Below, piece by piece: positions 19,517 through 27,504 of a stretch of DNA of 64,000 bases. The DNA lies in NCBI RefSeq assembly GCF_001613505.1, contig NZ_BDCM01000006.1:310001-374000 (forward strand), in the 5' to 3' direction. The stretch comes from Nocardia mikamii NBRC 108933 (GTDB lineage Bacteria > Actinomycetota > Actinomycetes > Mycobacteriales > Mycobacteriaceae). Under the pieces are notes generated by a model that worked only from the letters and a program-made list of their open reading frames with translations, did not search any database and was not told the origin of the DNA. The position numbers were made by a program, and so were the translations under genes. Position 1 is the stretch's first letter, and the number at the start of each line of letters is the position of its first letter.

Positions 19517-20365
19517 ATGACCACGTCCATTCGCACGTCGCCCGGGCAACCGGTCGCCGGATACGATGTCGCGGCGCACCTGGACGGTTCGGCCGCCTTC
19601 TTCGGTGCCGCCGCCAACGTCATCATGCAGTTGTCGCTCCCGCCCGTCGGCTACGGCGTGGTGGAGAGCACCGTCGACAGCGGCAAGGTGATGCTGCATC
19701 CGGTCAAACGCACCCGCACCACACTGACCTATCTCGCCGTGGCCATGCTGGGCAGCGACGACGAGCGCGCCGCCTATCGCGCCGCGGTGAACTGGCAGCA
19801 TCGCCAGGTTCGCTCCACCGCGCAGAGCCCGGTCAAGTACAACGCCTTCGATCCGAAGCTGCAGCTGTGGGTGGCGGCCTGCCTGTATTGGGGTGCGCGC
19901 GACCTCTACGAGCGGATGCACGGCCCGATGCCGGAGCAGGAGGCCGAGGCCTTCTATCGCCACGCCGCCCGGTTCGGGACCACACTGCAGATGCCGCAGG
20001 CGATGTGGCCGGCCGACCGCGCCGCCTTCGACGCCTACTGGAACCGGCAGATCGCCGCCGTCCGGATCGATCCGGCGATCCGCGCGTACTTCGACGATCT
20101 GGTGGACTTGAAGATGTTCCCGCCCCCGATTCGCCTGGCGTTCGGACGCTTTCACCGCTGGGTGGTCGCCGGACTGCTGCCGCCGAATCTGCGCGCGCAG
20201 ATGGCGATGCCGTGGACCGAATCCGACGACCACCGCCTGGCCCGGCTGCTGCACGCGGTCGGCGCGGTGGAGGAGCGAGTTCCCAAGCCGCTCAAGATGT
20301 TTCCGGTCAACGCCTACATGTTCGATATGCGGGTCCGGCGGCGTTTAGGACTGCGGTTGGTATGA
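19517..20365 (+). CDS. DUF2236 (MpaB/latex-clearing-like) protein, copy 1
   Basis: A 282-residue all-helical protein of the DUF2236 family, which includes haem-binding oxygenases such as MpaB and Lcp. Conserved segments are [58 protein letters not shown] and [13 protein letters not shown]. The ATG at 19517 follows GGGGGTCGACG. A close paralogue lies at 26637-27503. Both keep the H/K-rich positions of the family, but which residues bind haem cannot be read here. The substrate is unknown. Confidence 0.85.
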   Translation: MTTSIRTSPGQPVAGYDVAAHLDGSAAFFGAAANVIMQLSLPPVGYGVVESTVDSGKVMLHPVKRTRTTLTYLAVAMLGSDDERAAYRAAVNWQHRQVRSTAQSPVKYNAFDPKLQLWVAACLYWGARDLYERMHGPMPEQEAEAFYRHAARFGTTLQMPQAMWPADRAAFDAYWNRQIAAVRIDPAIRAYFDDLVDLKMFPPPIRLAFGRFHRWVVAGLLPPNLRAQMAMPWTESDDHRLARLLHAVGAVEERVPKPLKMFPVNAYMFDMRVRRRLGLRLV

Positions 20366-20558
20366 GGTGACACGAACCCCTCCCCCGCACCGAGACCGGC
20401 AGCAGGGCGTTTTCTCACGCCATGTCATCGGGAAGCAATCGGAAGTGGGCATGTTCCTCGGTCAGCGGGCACAGGGCACGGAAGTCGCGACGATCCAGAG
20501 TCGAGATCGCCTCTGTTTGATATTCGGCGTGCGTCCGAACTGTGAAGCGCGGCATTGT

Positions 20559-21326
20559 CTACACGCGCGCCGACCGCGACCCGATTTCCCGGACCCTTCG
20601 GGCCAATGCCCGGGCGTGACCGACGAACCCATCGTGCGTCATCGGCTGGACGGTATAGGAAACCGCGTCCTCCCGGACGTAGTAGCGGCCGTCGCCTGCG
20701 AAGTCCATCCAGAAGAAGCCCTCCACACCGTCGGTGCGGTTGTCCAGGAATGGTCCCGGGTAGCACAGCACCTCGCCCCATCCGGTGCGCGGGCGGGAGA
20801 AGAATCGGTCGAGGCGTTCGCGCGGTGTGGGCGGGCGGTTCCAGCCGCCATTCGGATCGGGTTCGATATCCAGTTCGGATTTCAGTGCGTGGAGTTCGTG
20901 GCGGCCGGGCGGTTGGTCGGGAAGCATGCGGGCCAGCAGGGTCAACGCCTGCACATGCGTGCACAGACTGACCGAAACATCGCCGCTCACATCGGGTTCC
21001 GGATCGGGGTCTTGGATGGCCACCGCCGCGATCTCCGGCCCGAACCCCGCATAACCACGCAGCTGGGTATCGGGGTTGTCGGGGTCGGTTCCGATGCGCC
21101 CGTGCACATGCAAACGCACCTGCGGTTCGGCCAGCGTGTGCAGCAGGCGGGCGAAGTCGTCGTCCACGCGAGGCAGCAGGGTGTCGATCGCCTCCCGGCG
21201 TTGCCGACCGAGTTCGATGTCGTCGCCGGCGCGCAACGCATTCCACGTCGGATAGGGCAGGCGGTCGCGCTGCGTGGCGAAGAAGGCCGCCTCGTACTGG
21301 GCGCTCGTCAGCTGCCAGTGGATCAC
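20559..21326 (-). CDS. EspG-family ESX secretion chaperone
   Basis: A 255-residue EspG-like protein, cytoplasmic chaperone for PE/PPE-type substrates of type VII secretion. Family signs are WQLTSAQYEAAFFATQRDRL at the N-terminus, LRGYAGFGPEIAAVAIQDP in the middle and YPGPFLDNRTDGVEGFFW near the end. The GTG at 21326, with GGGAG upstream, overlaps the stop of the preceding gene as GTGA. The longer frame to 21470 is inside that gene. It closes a four-gene cassette from 23833; the likely client is the 504-residue product just upstream. Confidence 0.82.
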   Translation of the reverse strand: MIHWQLTSAQYEAAFFATQRDRLPYPTWNALRAGDDIELGRQRREAIDTLLPRVDDDFARLLHTLAEPQVRLHVHGRIGTDPDNPDTQLRGYAGFGPEIAAVAIQDPDPEPDVSGDVSVSLCTHVQALTLLARMLPDQPPGRHELHALKSELDIEPDPNGGWNRPPTPRERLDRFFSRPRTGWGEVLCYPGPFLDNRTDGVEGFFWMDFAGDGRYYVREDAVSYTVQPMTHDGFVGHARALARRVREIGSRSARV

Positions 21327-22837
21327 CGATATTCTCCCGGCGCTCTGCTCCGGTCGGGTGTGTCCGACGTGGGCGTATGCGGCGGCCGGGGATCGGATTG
21401 CCGTTCCTGCGGCGGGTTCTCCCCGATGGCGCCGTAGGCGGGCATCACCCTGCGGCCGTCGTCGATCCATTCCTCGAGGTGTTGTCCGCGCAACAGCTCC
21501 GACGATCCGCGCTCCTTGTCCTCTTCGGACTTTCCGCCGCCGCGACCACCCATCCCCGGCGCCATACCGGGTGTGCCCGGTGCGCCGGCTTGGCCCGGCG
21601 ACCGTAAACCCAAGGGCGCCACCGGTTCCGCGAGGGGCTTGCCGGGCACGCTCACGCCCGGACCGCCCGACCGTGGCACACCGCCGCCCGAACTCGACGA
21701 GCCGCCGCCGAATCCGTGCCCGGCGGCACCGCCGCCGAATCCGGAGGTCGACGACCCGCCACCCAGGCCACCGCTGGGATCGAAACCTGCCGCCGTGGTG
21801 GAGGCCGCAGTGGGCAGGGTCGACCCACCTGTGCCCTGCTGGTTCAGCCCCGTGCCGTCGACCGCACTCGGCCGCGTGCCGGGTGACGTGGTCGATCCAG
21901 GATTCGAGTTCGCGCCACCGTCGTTTCCGGTATTCGGATCGCCGTTCGGAGTGCCACTGTTCGAATCGTCGCCTCCGGGCGAGGGTTGATTACCGCCCCC
22001 GAGATTCGGGGTGCCCGGCCCCGACGGCCCGGGTCCCAGGTTCGGCGGCCCCGCCGGATTCGCGACGGGCTGCACCGGCGGAATCACCGGCACGCCTTGG
22101 TCTCCGCCTCGGATGCCCGGCGCGTACACGTTCCGCAAAACCTGCAAACAGGCCTGCTTCGCCTCGTCCTTCTTCGAGTCCTGCCCTTGCTGCTCCGCGA
22201 GGATCGGCAGCTGGGGACCCGAGGCCGGAGCCGCAGGAGCCAAGTTCGGCAAGCCCGGATTCTGTACCAACGCGCCGCTCACCGGGGCCACCGCCGACAG
22301 CACCGGGCCCAGCATCCGGAACGTTTCGTCGCTACCGCGCTGTGCGAAGGCGACTTTCATCCCGACGAGCGTCGCCGATTTGCCGATGGAATCGGATGTC
22401 TGGAGAAAGTCGCCGAGCGCCTTGGCGGCCTTCCCGGCGGCCATACCCTGCCACCCCTCGGCGATTTCCTTCTTCAAGCCGTCATTCAAGGTGCGGGTGG
22501 CATCCCCCAAGCCGGACCCGATCTTTCCCCACGCCTCTGAAACCGCATGCACCACATCGGGTTTGATCTCGTAGGTCAGATCGCGAATCTGTTCCAGCGA
22601 CAAACTCTCGAAATTGTCACCGCCGGTGAGACTCGCCGGATCGACATCCGCGCCCAACTGCCCCGCCAGATCGTTGATCTGACGCTGGAGTCCCAACTGA
22701 TCCGCATCCCACGCCCGCGTATGCTCCGCCGACACCAAGGTCGCGTACGTGCCGTTCTTCATCGCATCCAGCTGAGCCCGAAGATTGGCACCACTGCTCT
22801 GATCCAGATAGCTCGACGGATCCGGCGGCGGCGTCAC
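21323..22837 (-). CDS. PPE/WXG-like ESX-associated protein with Gly/Pro/Ser-rich region
   Basis: A 504-residue protein. Residues 1-170 are helical with W129-Q-G131 in EIAEGWQGMAAGKAAKALGD, a W-x-G turn like that of WXG100/PPE proteins, and a second Trp in SEAWGKIG. Residues about 215-450 are low complexity, rich in Gly, Pro, Ser and Asn, without predicted fold. The C-terminus is short and charged (HLEEWIDDGRRVMPAYGA). It is probably the secreted client of the neighbouring EspG, by analogy with PPE-EspG pairs. GTG start at 22837 overlaps the previous stop as GTGA. I see no signal peptide. Confidence 0.72.
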   Translation of the reverse strand: MTPPPDPSSYLDQSSGANLRAQLDAMKNGTYATLVSAEHTRAWDADQLGLQRQINDLAGQLGADVDPASLTGGDNFESLSLEQIRDLTYEIKPDVVHAVSEAWGKIGSGLGDATRTLNDGLKKEIAEGWQGMAAGKAAKALGDFLQTSDSIGKSATLVGMKVAFAQRGSDETFRMLGPVLSAVAPVSGALVQNPGLPNLAPAAPASGPQLPILAEQQGQDSKKDEAKQACLQVLRNVYAPGIRGGDQGVPVIPPVQPVANPAGPPNLGPGPSGPGTPNLGGGNQPSPGGDDSNSGTPNGDPNTGNDGGANSNPGSTTSPGTRPSAVDGTGLNQQGTGGSTLPTAASTTAAGFDPSGGLGGGSSTSGFGGGAAGHGFGGGSSSSGGGVPRSGGPGVSVPGKPLAEPVAPLGLRSPGQAGAPGTPGMAPGMGGRGGGKSEEDKERGSSELLRGQHLEEWIDDGRRVMPAYGAIGENPPQERQSDPRPPHTPTSDTPDRSRAPGEYR

Positions 22838-23214
22838 GGCTTGATCCCCTGTTCGAGATCTTTGAACTCTTTGCCGTACTCGGCATCCGTGTCGGCGTAG
22901 GCGACGGCCGCTTTACGGAGAACGTCTTGGATCGCTTTCGCCTCGTCGATCAGTTCCTTGATGCGCTGTTGAATGGACTCATCACCACTACCCTTTCGGG
23001 TGAACTTGTCCGCGAGATCCAAACCCATCTGGAAACCTCCGAAACCGCTGACGCGCTTGACCTGATCGACATAGTTGGTCATATCGTCGATGTGGTCGAT
23101 ATATTCCTGAAGGTGCTTCACCGCAGCATCCAGCTTGTCGCGGTGAATCATCAACTTCAGATTCCCTTGTTCAACCTCATTTGCGAGTTGGCGCCAAACA
23201 TCTAGTTCGGACAC
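22834..23214 (-). CDS. Helical ESX-type small protein with YxxxD motif
   Basis: A 126-residue, almost fully helical protein with long heptad-like stretches (KLDAAVKHLQEYIDHIDDMT, ESIQQRIKELIDEAKAIQDV). Near the end Y106-A-D-T-D110 fits the YxxxD/E export signal of type VII substrates. It lacks a classical central W-x-G. It lies between a DUF3558 lipoprotein and the W-x-G protein, and is joined to the latter by a GTGA overlap, so it may be its PE/EsxB-like partner (inference). GTG start at 23214. The gene is clearly less G+C-rich than the window average. Confidence 0.7.
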   Translation of the reverse strand: MSELDVWRQLANEVEQGNLKLMIHRDKLDAAVKHLQEYIDHIDDMTNYVDQVKRVSGFGGFQMGLDLADKFTRKGSGDESIQQRIKELIDEAKAIQDVLRKAAVAYADTDAEYGKEFKDLEQGIKP

Positions 23215-23230
23215 GACCCCGTCCCCCTAA

Positions 23231-23833
23231 CTACTTCTCCGGAAAGTCGTTCACCAATACGCCTGCGATCCGCGTCGCTTCGGAACACGAGTCGCCGACC
23301 GTATCCGCGCTCGCCTTGGGGTTGAGCTGGATCTGGATCGGTCCGCTGGGAACGTCGAACGCGATCGTGCAACCTTGCGGTTCGTCGACTTGGTGCAGCA
23401 ATACAGCCCTACGACCCGCGACACTCACTTGCTGCGGATCGTGGAACAAAGTCGCATTATTCACAACCTCATCGAAGGAGTGCACGTTCGTTGAATAGAC
23501 ATTCACGCGATACCAGCTATCACTCATCCAGCCGCAAATGTCCCACCCCGGAAATTTCGTGCCATATGTGCCCGTGTCAGCCTGTTTCCTCGCCGGGTTC
23601 AACCCCGCTGCCGCGATATCAGCATCAGGAATCGAGCAAGGATTCCACGCGGTGTTCGACACCGGCTTGGAAGAATCCGGTGCAGCATTTACGGTTGCTG
23701 TCGGAGACTTCTCCCCCGAAGCCGAATCGGAATTCCCCGAACAACCGATGCTCCCGAAAAGCATTCCGACCGAAAGAGCAACACTCGCAATGGAGGTTAT
23801 CCACCGCCCCCCGGCGGATCGTTCGTACCGCAT
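23231..23833 (-). CDS. DUF3558 lipoprotein
   Basis: A 200-residue exported lipoprotein. The signal peptide has a hydrophobic core (ITSIASVALSVGMLF) and a lipobox GSIGC with the lipid-bearing Cys at about residue 31. The mature part carries a Ser/Thr/Pro linker, then the DUF3558 domain with WNPCSIPDADIAAAGL, WDICGWMSDSWYRVNVYST and a paired Cys near the end (GDSCSEATRIAGVL). AGGAGG precedes the ATG at 23833. It is first in the four-gene cassette with EspG. G+C is visibly lower here, which points to later acquisition. Confidence 0.84.
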   Translation of the reverse strand: MRYERSAGGRWITSIASVALSVGMLFGSIGCSGNSDSASGEKSPTATVNAAPDSSKPVSNTAWNPCSIPDADIAAAGLNPARKQADTGTYGTKFPGWDICGWMSDSWYRVNVYSTNVHSFDEVVNNATLFHDPQQVSVAGRRAVLLHQVDEPQGCTIAFDVPSGPIQIQLNPKASADTVGDSCSEATRIAGVLVNDFPEK

Positions 23834-24139
23834 TACTGTGCGCCCCTCCTGCTCGCCACCGCGAGGACGCGGTTGCCGCCCCCGACTCGGACTTTATCAG
23901 AGCCCTCCACCCCCAGCCATCGCTGAGCGCGACGCCCGAGGGCCGGACCGGCCAACCGGGCCACACAACCTTTGCCACCGACGGCGCTGGAGAGTTCCTC
24001 ACTGCGAAACCCGAACGCCACAGCGCAAAGCCAAGTTTGAGCGGCGCGATCAGCCGCCCCGGTCTCGAGAACGACCTCGAACAAGACGCGGCCGCCGCAG
24101 CCCTCACACCGAAGGTGCTGCGGCGGCCGCGTGGAATCG
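23834..24139. other. Gene-free stretch: 5' UTR of the DUF3558 cassette and terminator of the XRE/DUF397 unit
   Basis: The side next to 23834 holds the AGGAGG ribosome site of the lipoprotein gene. The other side holds the strong hairpin at 24086-24132. Open frames cross the stretch but none has a good start or high third-position G+C, so I call no gene. Confidence 0.55.
24086..24132 (-). terminator. Strong hairpin after the DUF397 gene
   Basis: A perfect 16-bp G+C-rich stem: 24086-24101 pairs with 24117-24132. A 15-base loop contains a further ACC/GGT pair. It begins eight bases after the DUF397 stop (24140) on the minus strand and is followed there by CTTGTTC. Confidence 0.8.
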
Positions 24140-24358
24140 CTACGCCTGGTCGAACTCGCCGTCCTTCGCGCCACCGATGAATGCCTGCCACTCACCAGGA
24201 GTGAAGACGAGCGCCGGGCGAGTGTGATCCTTGCTGTCCCGCACGCCTACAAGGCCCCCATCCAGGAACGCCACCTCCACGCACTCCTTTCCGCCCGAAG
24301 TGCGACTGCTCGTGAACCACTGGGCATCGGTCAAGTCGACGTCGTACTTTCCGCTCAC
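24140..24358 (-). CDS. DUF397 protein
   Basis: A 72-residue DUF397 protein: WFTSSRTSGGKECVEVAFLDGG, VGVRDSKDHTRPALVFTPGE and WQAFIGGAKDGEFD are typical. Such genes are regularly paired with an XRE/DUF5753 regulator in actinobacteria (BldB/WhiJ-like pairs in Streptomyces). Here the GTG at 24358 overlaps the regulator's stop as GTGA, so the two are made together. Toxin-antitoxin-like or anti-regulator roles have been suggested for such pairs; nothing in this sequence settles it. Confidence 0.9.
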   Translation of the reverse strand: MSGKYDVDLTDAQWFTSSRTSGGKECVEVAFLDGGLVGVRDSKDHTRPALVFTPGEWQAFIGGAKDGEFDQA

Positions 24359-25239
24359 GTTGCGAACTCCCTTGCTATCCGGCGAAGCAGGTCTCTGCTC
24401 GCCTGCTCATCCAGGGTGGCCCGCTGGATGCCCTGATACGCCTCAGTGTAGTGGCGCACGTCGGCCGGTTTCTCGAGATACAAGTCGCCCGTTGGATGTT
24501 CGAGATAGACGATCGGCGGTTCGATCAGACTGCCCTTGACGTCATTGCCGAACTCGAGAAGGATGAACTGGCTGTACACCTGACCGAGCGGAATGCCCGC
24601 TGAGAACGGGAGTATTCGCAACGAAACATTCGGCATCGTGCTGATATCCGCCAAGCGCTTTACCTGGGCCGCCATTACACGCCGTCCGCCGACCAGGCGC
24701 CGGATAGCCGCTTCCCCCAGCACAATCCGAAGTTCCGCCGCGCCGCGACGCCGAGTGATGAGCGACTGCCTACGCATGCGCATGTGCACCCGTTGCGCGA
24801 TCTCTTCCGGTGTCGCGCCGGGAAAGACCTCTCTCGTCAGCACCGCCGCGTAGTCTGCGGTCTGGAGCAAACCCATCACCGCGTCCGGCGAGTAGACCGC
24901 CAACCGCTCCGCCGCCGCCTCCAGCCCCATGTACACGTCGAAGTCCTGCGGGATCACATCGTCGTACTCGTGCCACCAATTCTGCGCATTCGCTTGCTGC
25001 GCAAGGCCTTCCAGGGCCGCCGTCAGCGTATCGTCCGCGCCGAGGACCGCGCAGATTTCACGGATGTCCGCCGATCGGAGTTTGGCCGGGAAGCGGCCGT
25101 TCTCGTAGCGCTGGACCGTGCTCGCGCTGATCTCGGCCTTCTGCGCAACCTCGTGCAGCGTCATCCCGGTCTGTGATCGCAGGTCGCGAAGGTATCGGCC
25201 GAGTTGCCGCCTGGGTACCGTACTGCCGGGTTCTGACAT
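24355..25239 (-). CDS. XRE-family regulator with DUF5753 ligand domain
   Basis: A 294-residue protein. The N-terminal HTH (about residues 13-67) is LGRYLRDLRSQTGMTLHEVA with EISASTVQRYENGRFPAK as the recognition part. The rest is a DUF5753 domain: WHEYDDVIPQDFDVYMGLEA, LLQTADYAAVLTRE, RRQSLITRRRGAAELRIVLG, VYLEHPTGDLYLEKPADVRH. The ATG at 25239 has AAGGAGATA at good spacing, so the upstream frame to 25347 is not used. It is paired with DUF397 downstream. Confidence 0.92.
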   Translation of the reverse strand: MSEPGSTVPRRQLGRYLRDLRSQTGMTLHEVAQKAEISASTVQRYENGRFPAKLRSADIREICAVLGADDTLTAALEGLAQQANAQNWWHEYDDVIPQDFDVYMGLEAAAERLAVYSPDAVMGLLQTADYAAVLTREVFPGATPEEIAQRVHMRMRRQSLITRRRGAAELRIVLGEAAIRRLVGGRRVMAAQVKRLADISTMPNVSLRILPFSAGIPLGQVYSQFILLEFGNDVKGSLIEPPIVYLEHPTGDLYLEKPADVRHYTEAYQGIQRATLDEQASRDLLRRIAREFAT

Positions 25240-25483
25240 GTCGACTATCTCCTTCTCGGGTTCGAGGAGCTTCGGTCCGGACCGGACTCGTCCCGGATTC
25301 CTGGGAATCGTGCAGGCGATACGCCCAAGTGCCCCCGGGGAATTCATCTACGCCGGTCGCCACAGCTCGATCGTGATGTCCTGTGCGCGCTCACCCGGCA
25401 GCCCCCGAGGCGCGGGTCCGGCCCTGTGAACCGGTACGCGGCGTGGCACCGCCGCGAAGATCTGAGAGGTCACGAAGACAGCG

Positions 25484-25825
25484 ATGGAACAGCAGACCAC
25501 TGCGTCGAACGAATGCTATAGCACCGAGACACTCGGCACCCGATACCCCAGTCTATCACTCGCACAACAGCTTTCACCGCTGAAGCACCACGAATTCCTT
25601 GCGGCGGAACCGATATCACCGCGCCCCGGCGAGCCGGACCTCATGGTGTCGATCCACCTCACCGCCGGCAGTCCGCACCCGCTCACGTTCGTGGCCTGCG
25701 AATCGGCTGCCCGCCGCTTCGCCGATCATTGGCGCAGATACGGGCGCTGCGGCACCGTCGAATTCGCACCACCCGACGGGCGCTGCGGCCGGCTTCCGTG
25801 TGAACGGCTGTGGCTGTTGCCGTGA
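25484..25825 (+). CDS. Small protein of unknown function, divergent from the XRE gene
   Basis: A 113-residue open frame from an ATG at 25484 to a stop one base before the TetR stop at 25826. The C-terminal half looks protein-like (SIHLTAGSPHPLTFVACESA, RFADHWRRYGRCGTVEF, CGRLPCERLWLLP) with four Cys, while the N-terminal 50 residues are less convincing. A weak GAGG lies upstream. An inner ATG at 25643 would give about 60 residues. No family recognised. Confidence 0.42.
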   Translation: MEQQTTASNECYSTETLGTRYPSLSLAQQLSPLKHHEFLAAEPISPRPGEPDLMVSIHLTAGSPHPLTFVACESAARRFADHWRRYGRCGTVEFAPPDGRCGRLPCERLWLLP

Positions 25826-26470
25826 CTAGGGAATCCGGAAACCGGGAACCACGTGGTCGCGGGCGAACCGCCGGCAGGCGGCCTCGTCGTCCACCGGGAT
25901 CAGCGTCTGCGGAGTCAGCGCGAGTGAGAGCGCGTTGCGGGCGACCAATTCGGCCAGCGGCAGCGGATCGTACTGCGGCAGTTTGCCTTCCGACTGCAGG
26001 CGGGTGATGAACTCGGCGACGTAGTCGCGTCCGAGCTCGATCACCGGCGCGCCCTGCACAGTGAGATAGGGCAGCACGACCTCCGGTTCGGTGGTCAGCA
26101 ACCGGTCCAGCAGTTTGTTGCCACGCAACCCGTCCAGGAAGGCGACGAACAGTTCGACGATCTGATCCTCGGCGCTGGCGTCGCGATCGATCTGACGTTG
26201 CACCGCGGCGTCGACCTGCTCCACGAACTGGCGCGCCTGCCACAGCCCGACGGCCTGGATCAGATCGGATTTCCCCGCGAAGCGCCGGTACAGCGTCGCC
26301 AGCGACAGCCGCCCGCGCCGCGCGACCTCGACCATGCTGGTGCGTTTGATGCCGAAATCCAGGAAAGCCAGCAATGCCGCGTCGAGTACCGTGGTCTGAT
26401 TGCGGTCCTCCGGACCCGCGCCGCGCACCAGCGGCAGGAGCCGAGTCGACAGTTTGGTCGATCCGGTCAT
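25826..26470 (-). CDS. TetR-family regulator of the second DUF2236 gene
   Basis: A 214-residue regulator. The HTH (about residues 43-65) reads KRTSMVEVARRGRLSLATLYRRFAGKS (split: VARRGRLSLATLYRRFAGKS is the recognition segment), followed by a helical ligand domain. The ATG at 26470 has GGAGAGGAACGACC before it. It is divergent from the DUF2236 gene at 26637, and a perfect dyad lies in the 166-base gap, so it probably controls that gene and itself. Confidence 0.87.
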   Translation of the reverse strand: MTGSTKLSTRLLPLVRGAGPEDRNQTTVLDAALLAFLDFGIKRTSMVEVARRGRLSLATLYRRFAGKSDLIQAVGLWQARQFVEQVDAAVQRQIDRDASAEDQIVELFVAFLDGLRGNKLLDRLLTTEPEVVLPYLTVQGAPVIELGRDYVAEFITRLQSEGKLPQYDPLPLAELVARNALSLALTPQTLIPVDDEAACRRFARDHVVPGFRIP

Positions 26471-26563
26471 GGTCGTTCCTCTCCTTCGCCCGGGTCGCGG
26501 ACACGGTGACGCTCTCATCATCCCATATGGTCAGCGGCCCTGATTGACATGATGCCACACCGG

Positions 26564-26590
26564 TGAGAAGGTTTATACGAAAGCTTCTCA
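26564..26590. promoter_or_regulatory. Palindromic operator between TetR and DUF2236 copy 2
   Basis: TGAGAAG (26564-26570) and CTTCTCA (26584-26590) are perfect inverted 7-bp arms with a 13-base gap. The gap contains TTTATAC, a possible -10 element, and TTGACA lies upstream at 26544-26549 at longer than ideal spacing. The position fits a TetR-type operator. Confidence 0.55.
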
Positions 26591-26636
26591 TATTCTCTCG
26601 CCGATCCGGCGGGGAGGAACAGGAGACGAGTCGACG

Positions 26637-27503
26637 ATGACCGCCCCCCTGCGCGCGACCGACTACGAACCCGAGGTTCCGGGCGACGAACTCACCCCGG
26701 AGACGGTGCGCGAACACATCGACGGCGTGGCCGCCTTCCTCGGCGGCGCCGCGAACGTGATCATGCAGCTCAGCCACCCGCCGGTCGGCTACGGCGTCCT
26801 GGAGAGCACGGTCGACAGCGGCAAGGTGACGCTGCACCCGATCAAACGCCTGCGGACCACGCTGACCTATCTGGCCGTGGCGTGGCTGGGCAACGACGAG
26901 GACGTGCAGAGCTATCGGGAGGCGGTCAACGCCTCGCACCGCCCGGTGCATTCGGGCCCCGACAGCCCGGTCAAGTACAACGCCTTCGATCCGAAGTTGC
27001 AGTTGTGGGTGGCGGCCTGCCTGTACTGGGGCGTCGACGATCTGTACCAGCGCATGCGCGGCCCGATGGACCCCGACCTCGCCGAACGTTTCTACCGCTA
27101 CAGCGTCCGGCTCGGCACCGGTCTGCAGATGCGTCCGGAGATGTGGCCGGCGGACCGGGACGCGTTCTACGCGTTCTGGGAGGAGAACCTCGCGACGAAG
27201 ACCATCGATGAGCCGGTGCGCCGCTACTTCAACGATCTGATCGATCTGAAGATGCAGCCGCGCCCGATTCGGTTGCTGGCCGGGCGGTTCCACCGATTCA
27301 CCGTCACCGCCCTGCTACCGCAGCACCTGCGCGACGAGATGGGGATGCGCTGGACCGCACGCGACGAACGCCGGTTCCGGTTCATCCTGCGCTCGATCTC
27401 GGCGGTGTGGACGCGGATGCCCACGGTGATCCGGGTCTTCCCGTTCAACTTCTATCTCGCGGATATGCGGCTGCGCCGGCGTTTCGGCCGACCGCTGGTC
27501 TGA
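26637..27503 (+). CDS. DUF2236 (MpaB/latex-clearing-like) protein, copy 2
   Basis: A 288-residue paralogue of the 19517 gene, aligning along its whole length ([69 protein letters not shown]). It differs at the N-terminus, which is longer and acidic. The ATG at 26637 has AGGAG upstream. A divergent TetR gene and a palindrome in between indicate inducible control, unlike copy 1. The family includes haem oxygenases; the substrate is unknown. Confidence 0.86.
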   Translation: MTAPLRATDYEPEVPGDELTPETVREHIDGVAAFLGGAANVIMQLSHPPVGYGVLESTVDSGKVTLHPIKRLRTTLTYLAVAWLGNDEDVQSYREAVNASHRPVHSGPDSPVKYNAFDPKLQLWVAACLYWGVDDLYQRMRGPMDPDLAERFYRYSVRLGTGLQMRPEMWPADRDAFYAFWEENLATKTIDEPVRRYFNDLIDLKMQPRPIRLLAGRFHRFTVTALLPQHLRDEMGMRWTARDERRFRFILRSISAVWTRMPTVIRVFPFNFYLADMRLRRRFGRPLV

Positions 27504-27504
27504 T

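Noticed and set aside
23833..24195. 120-codon minus-strand frame whose stop overlaps the DUF3558 ATG as TAATG
   Set aside because: It begins inside DUF397, runs through the strong terminator hairpin, has lower third-position G+C, and its end is simply the AGGAGG leader of the lipoprotein gene.
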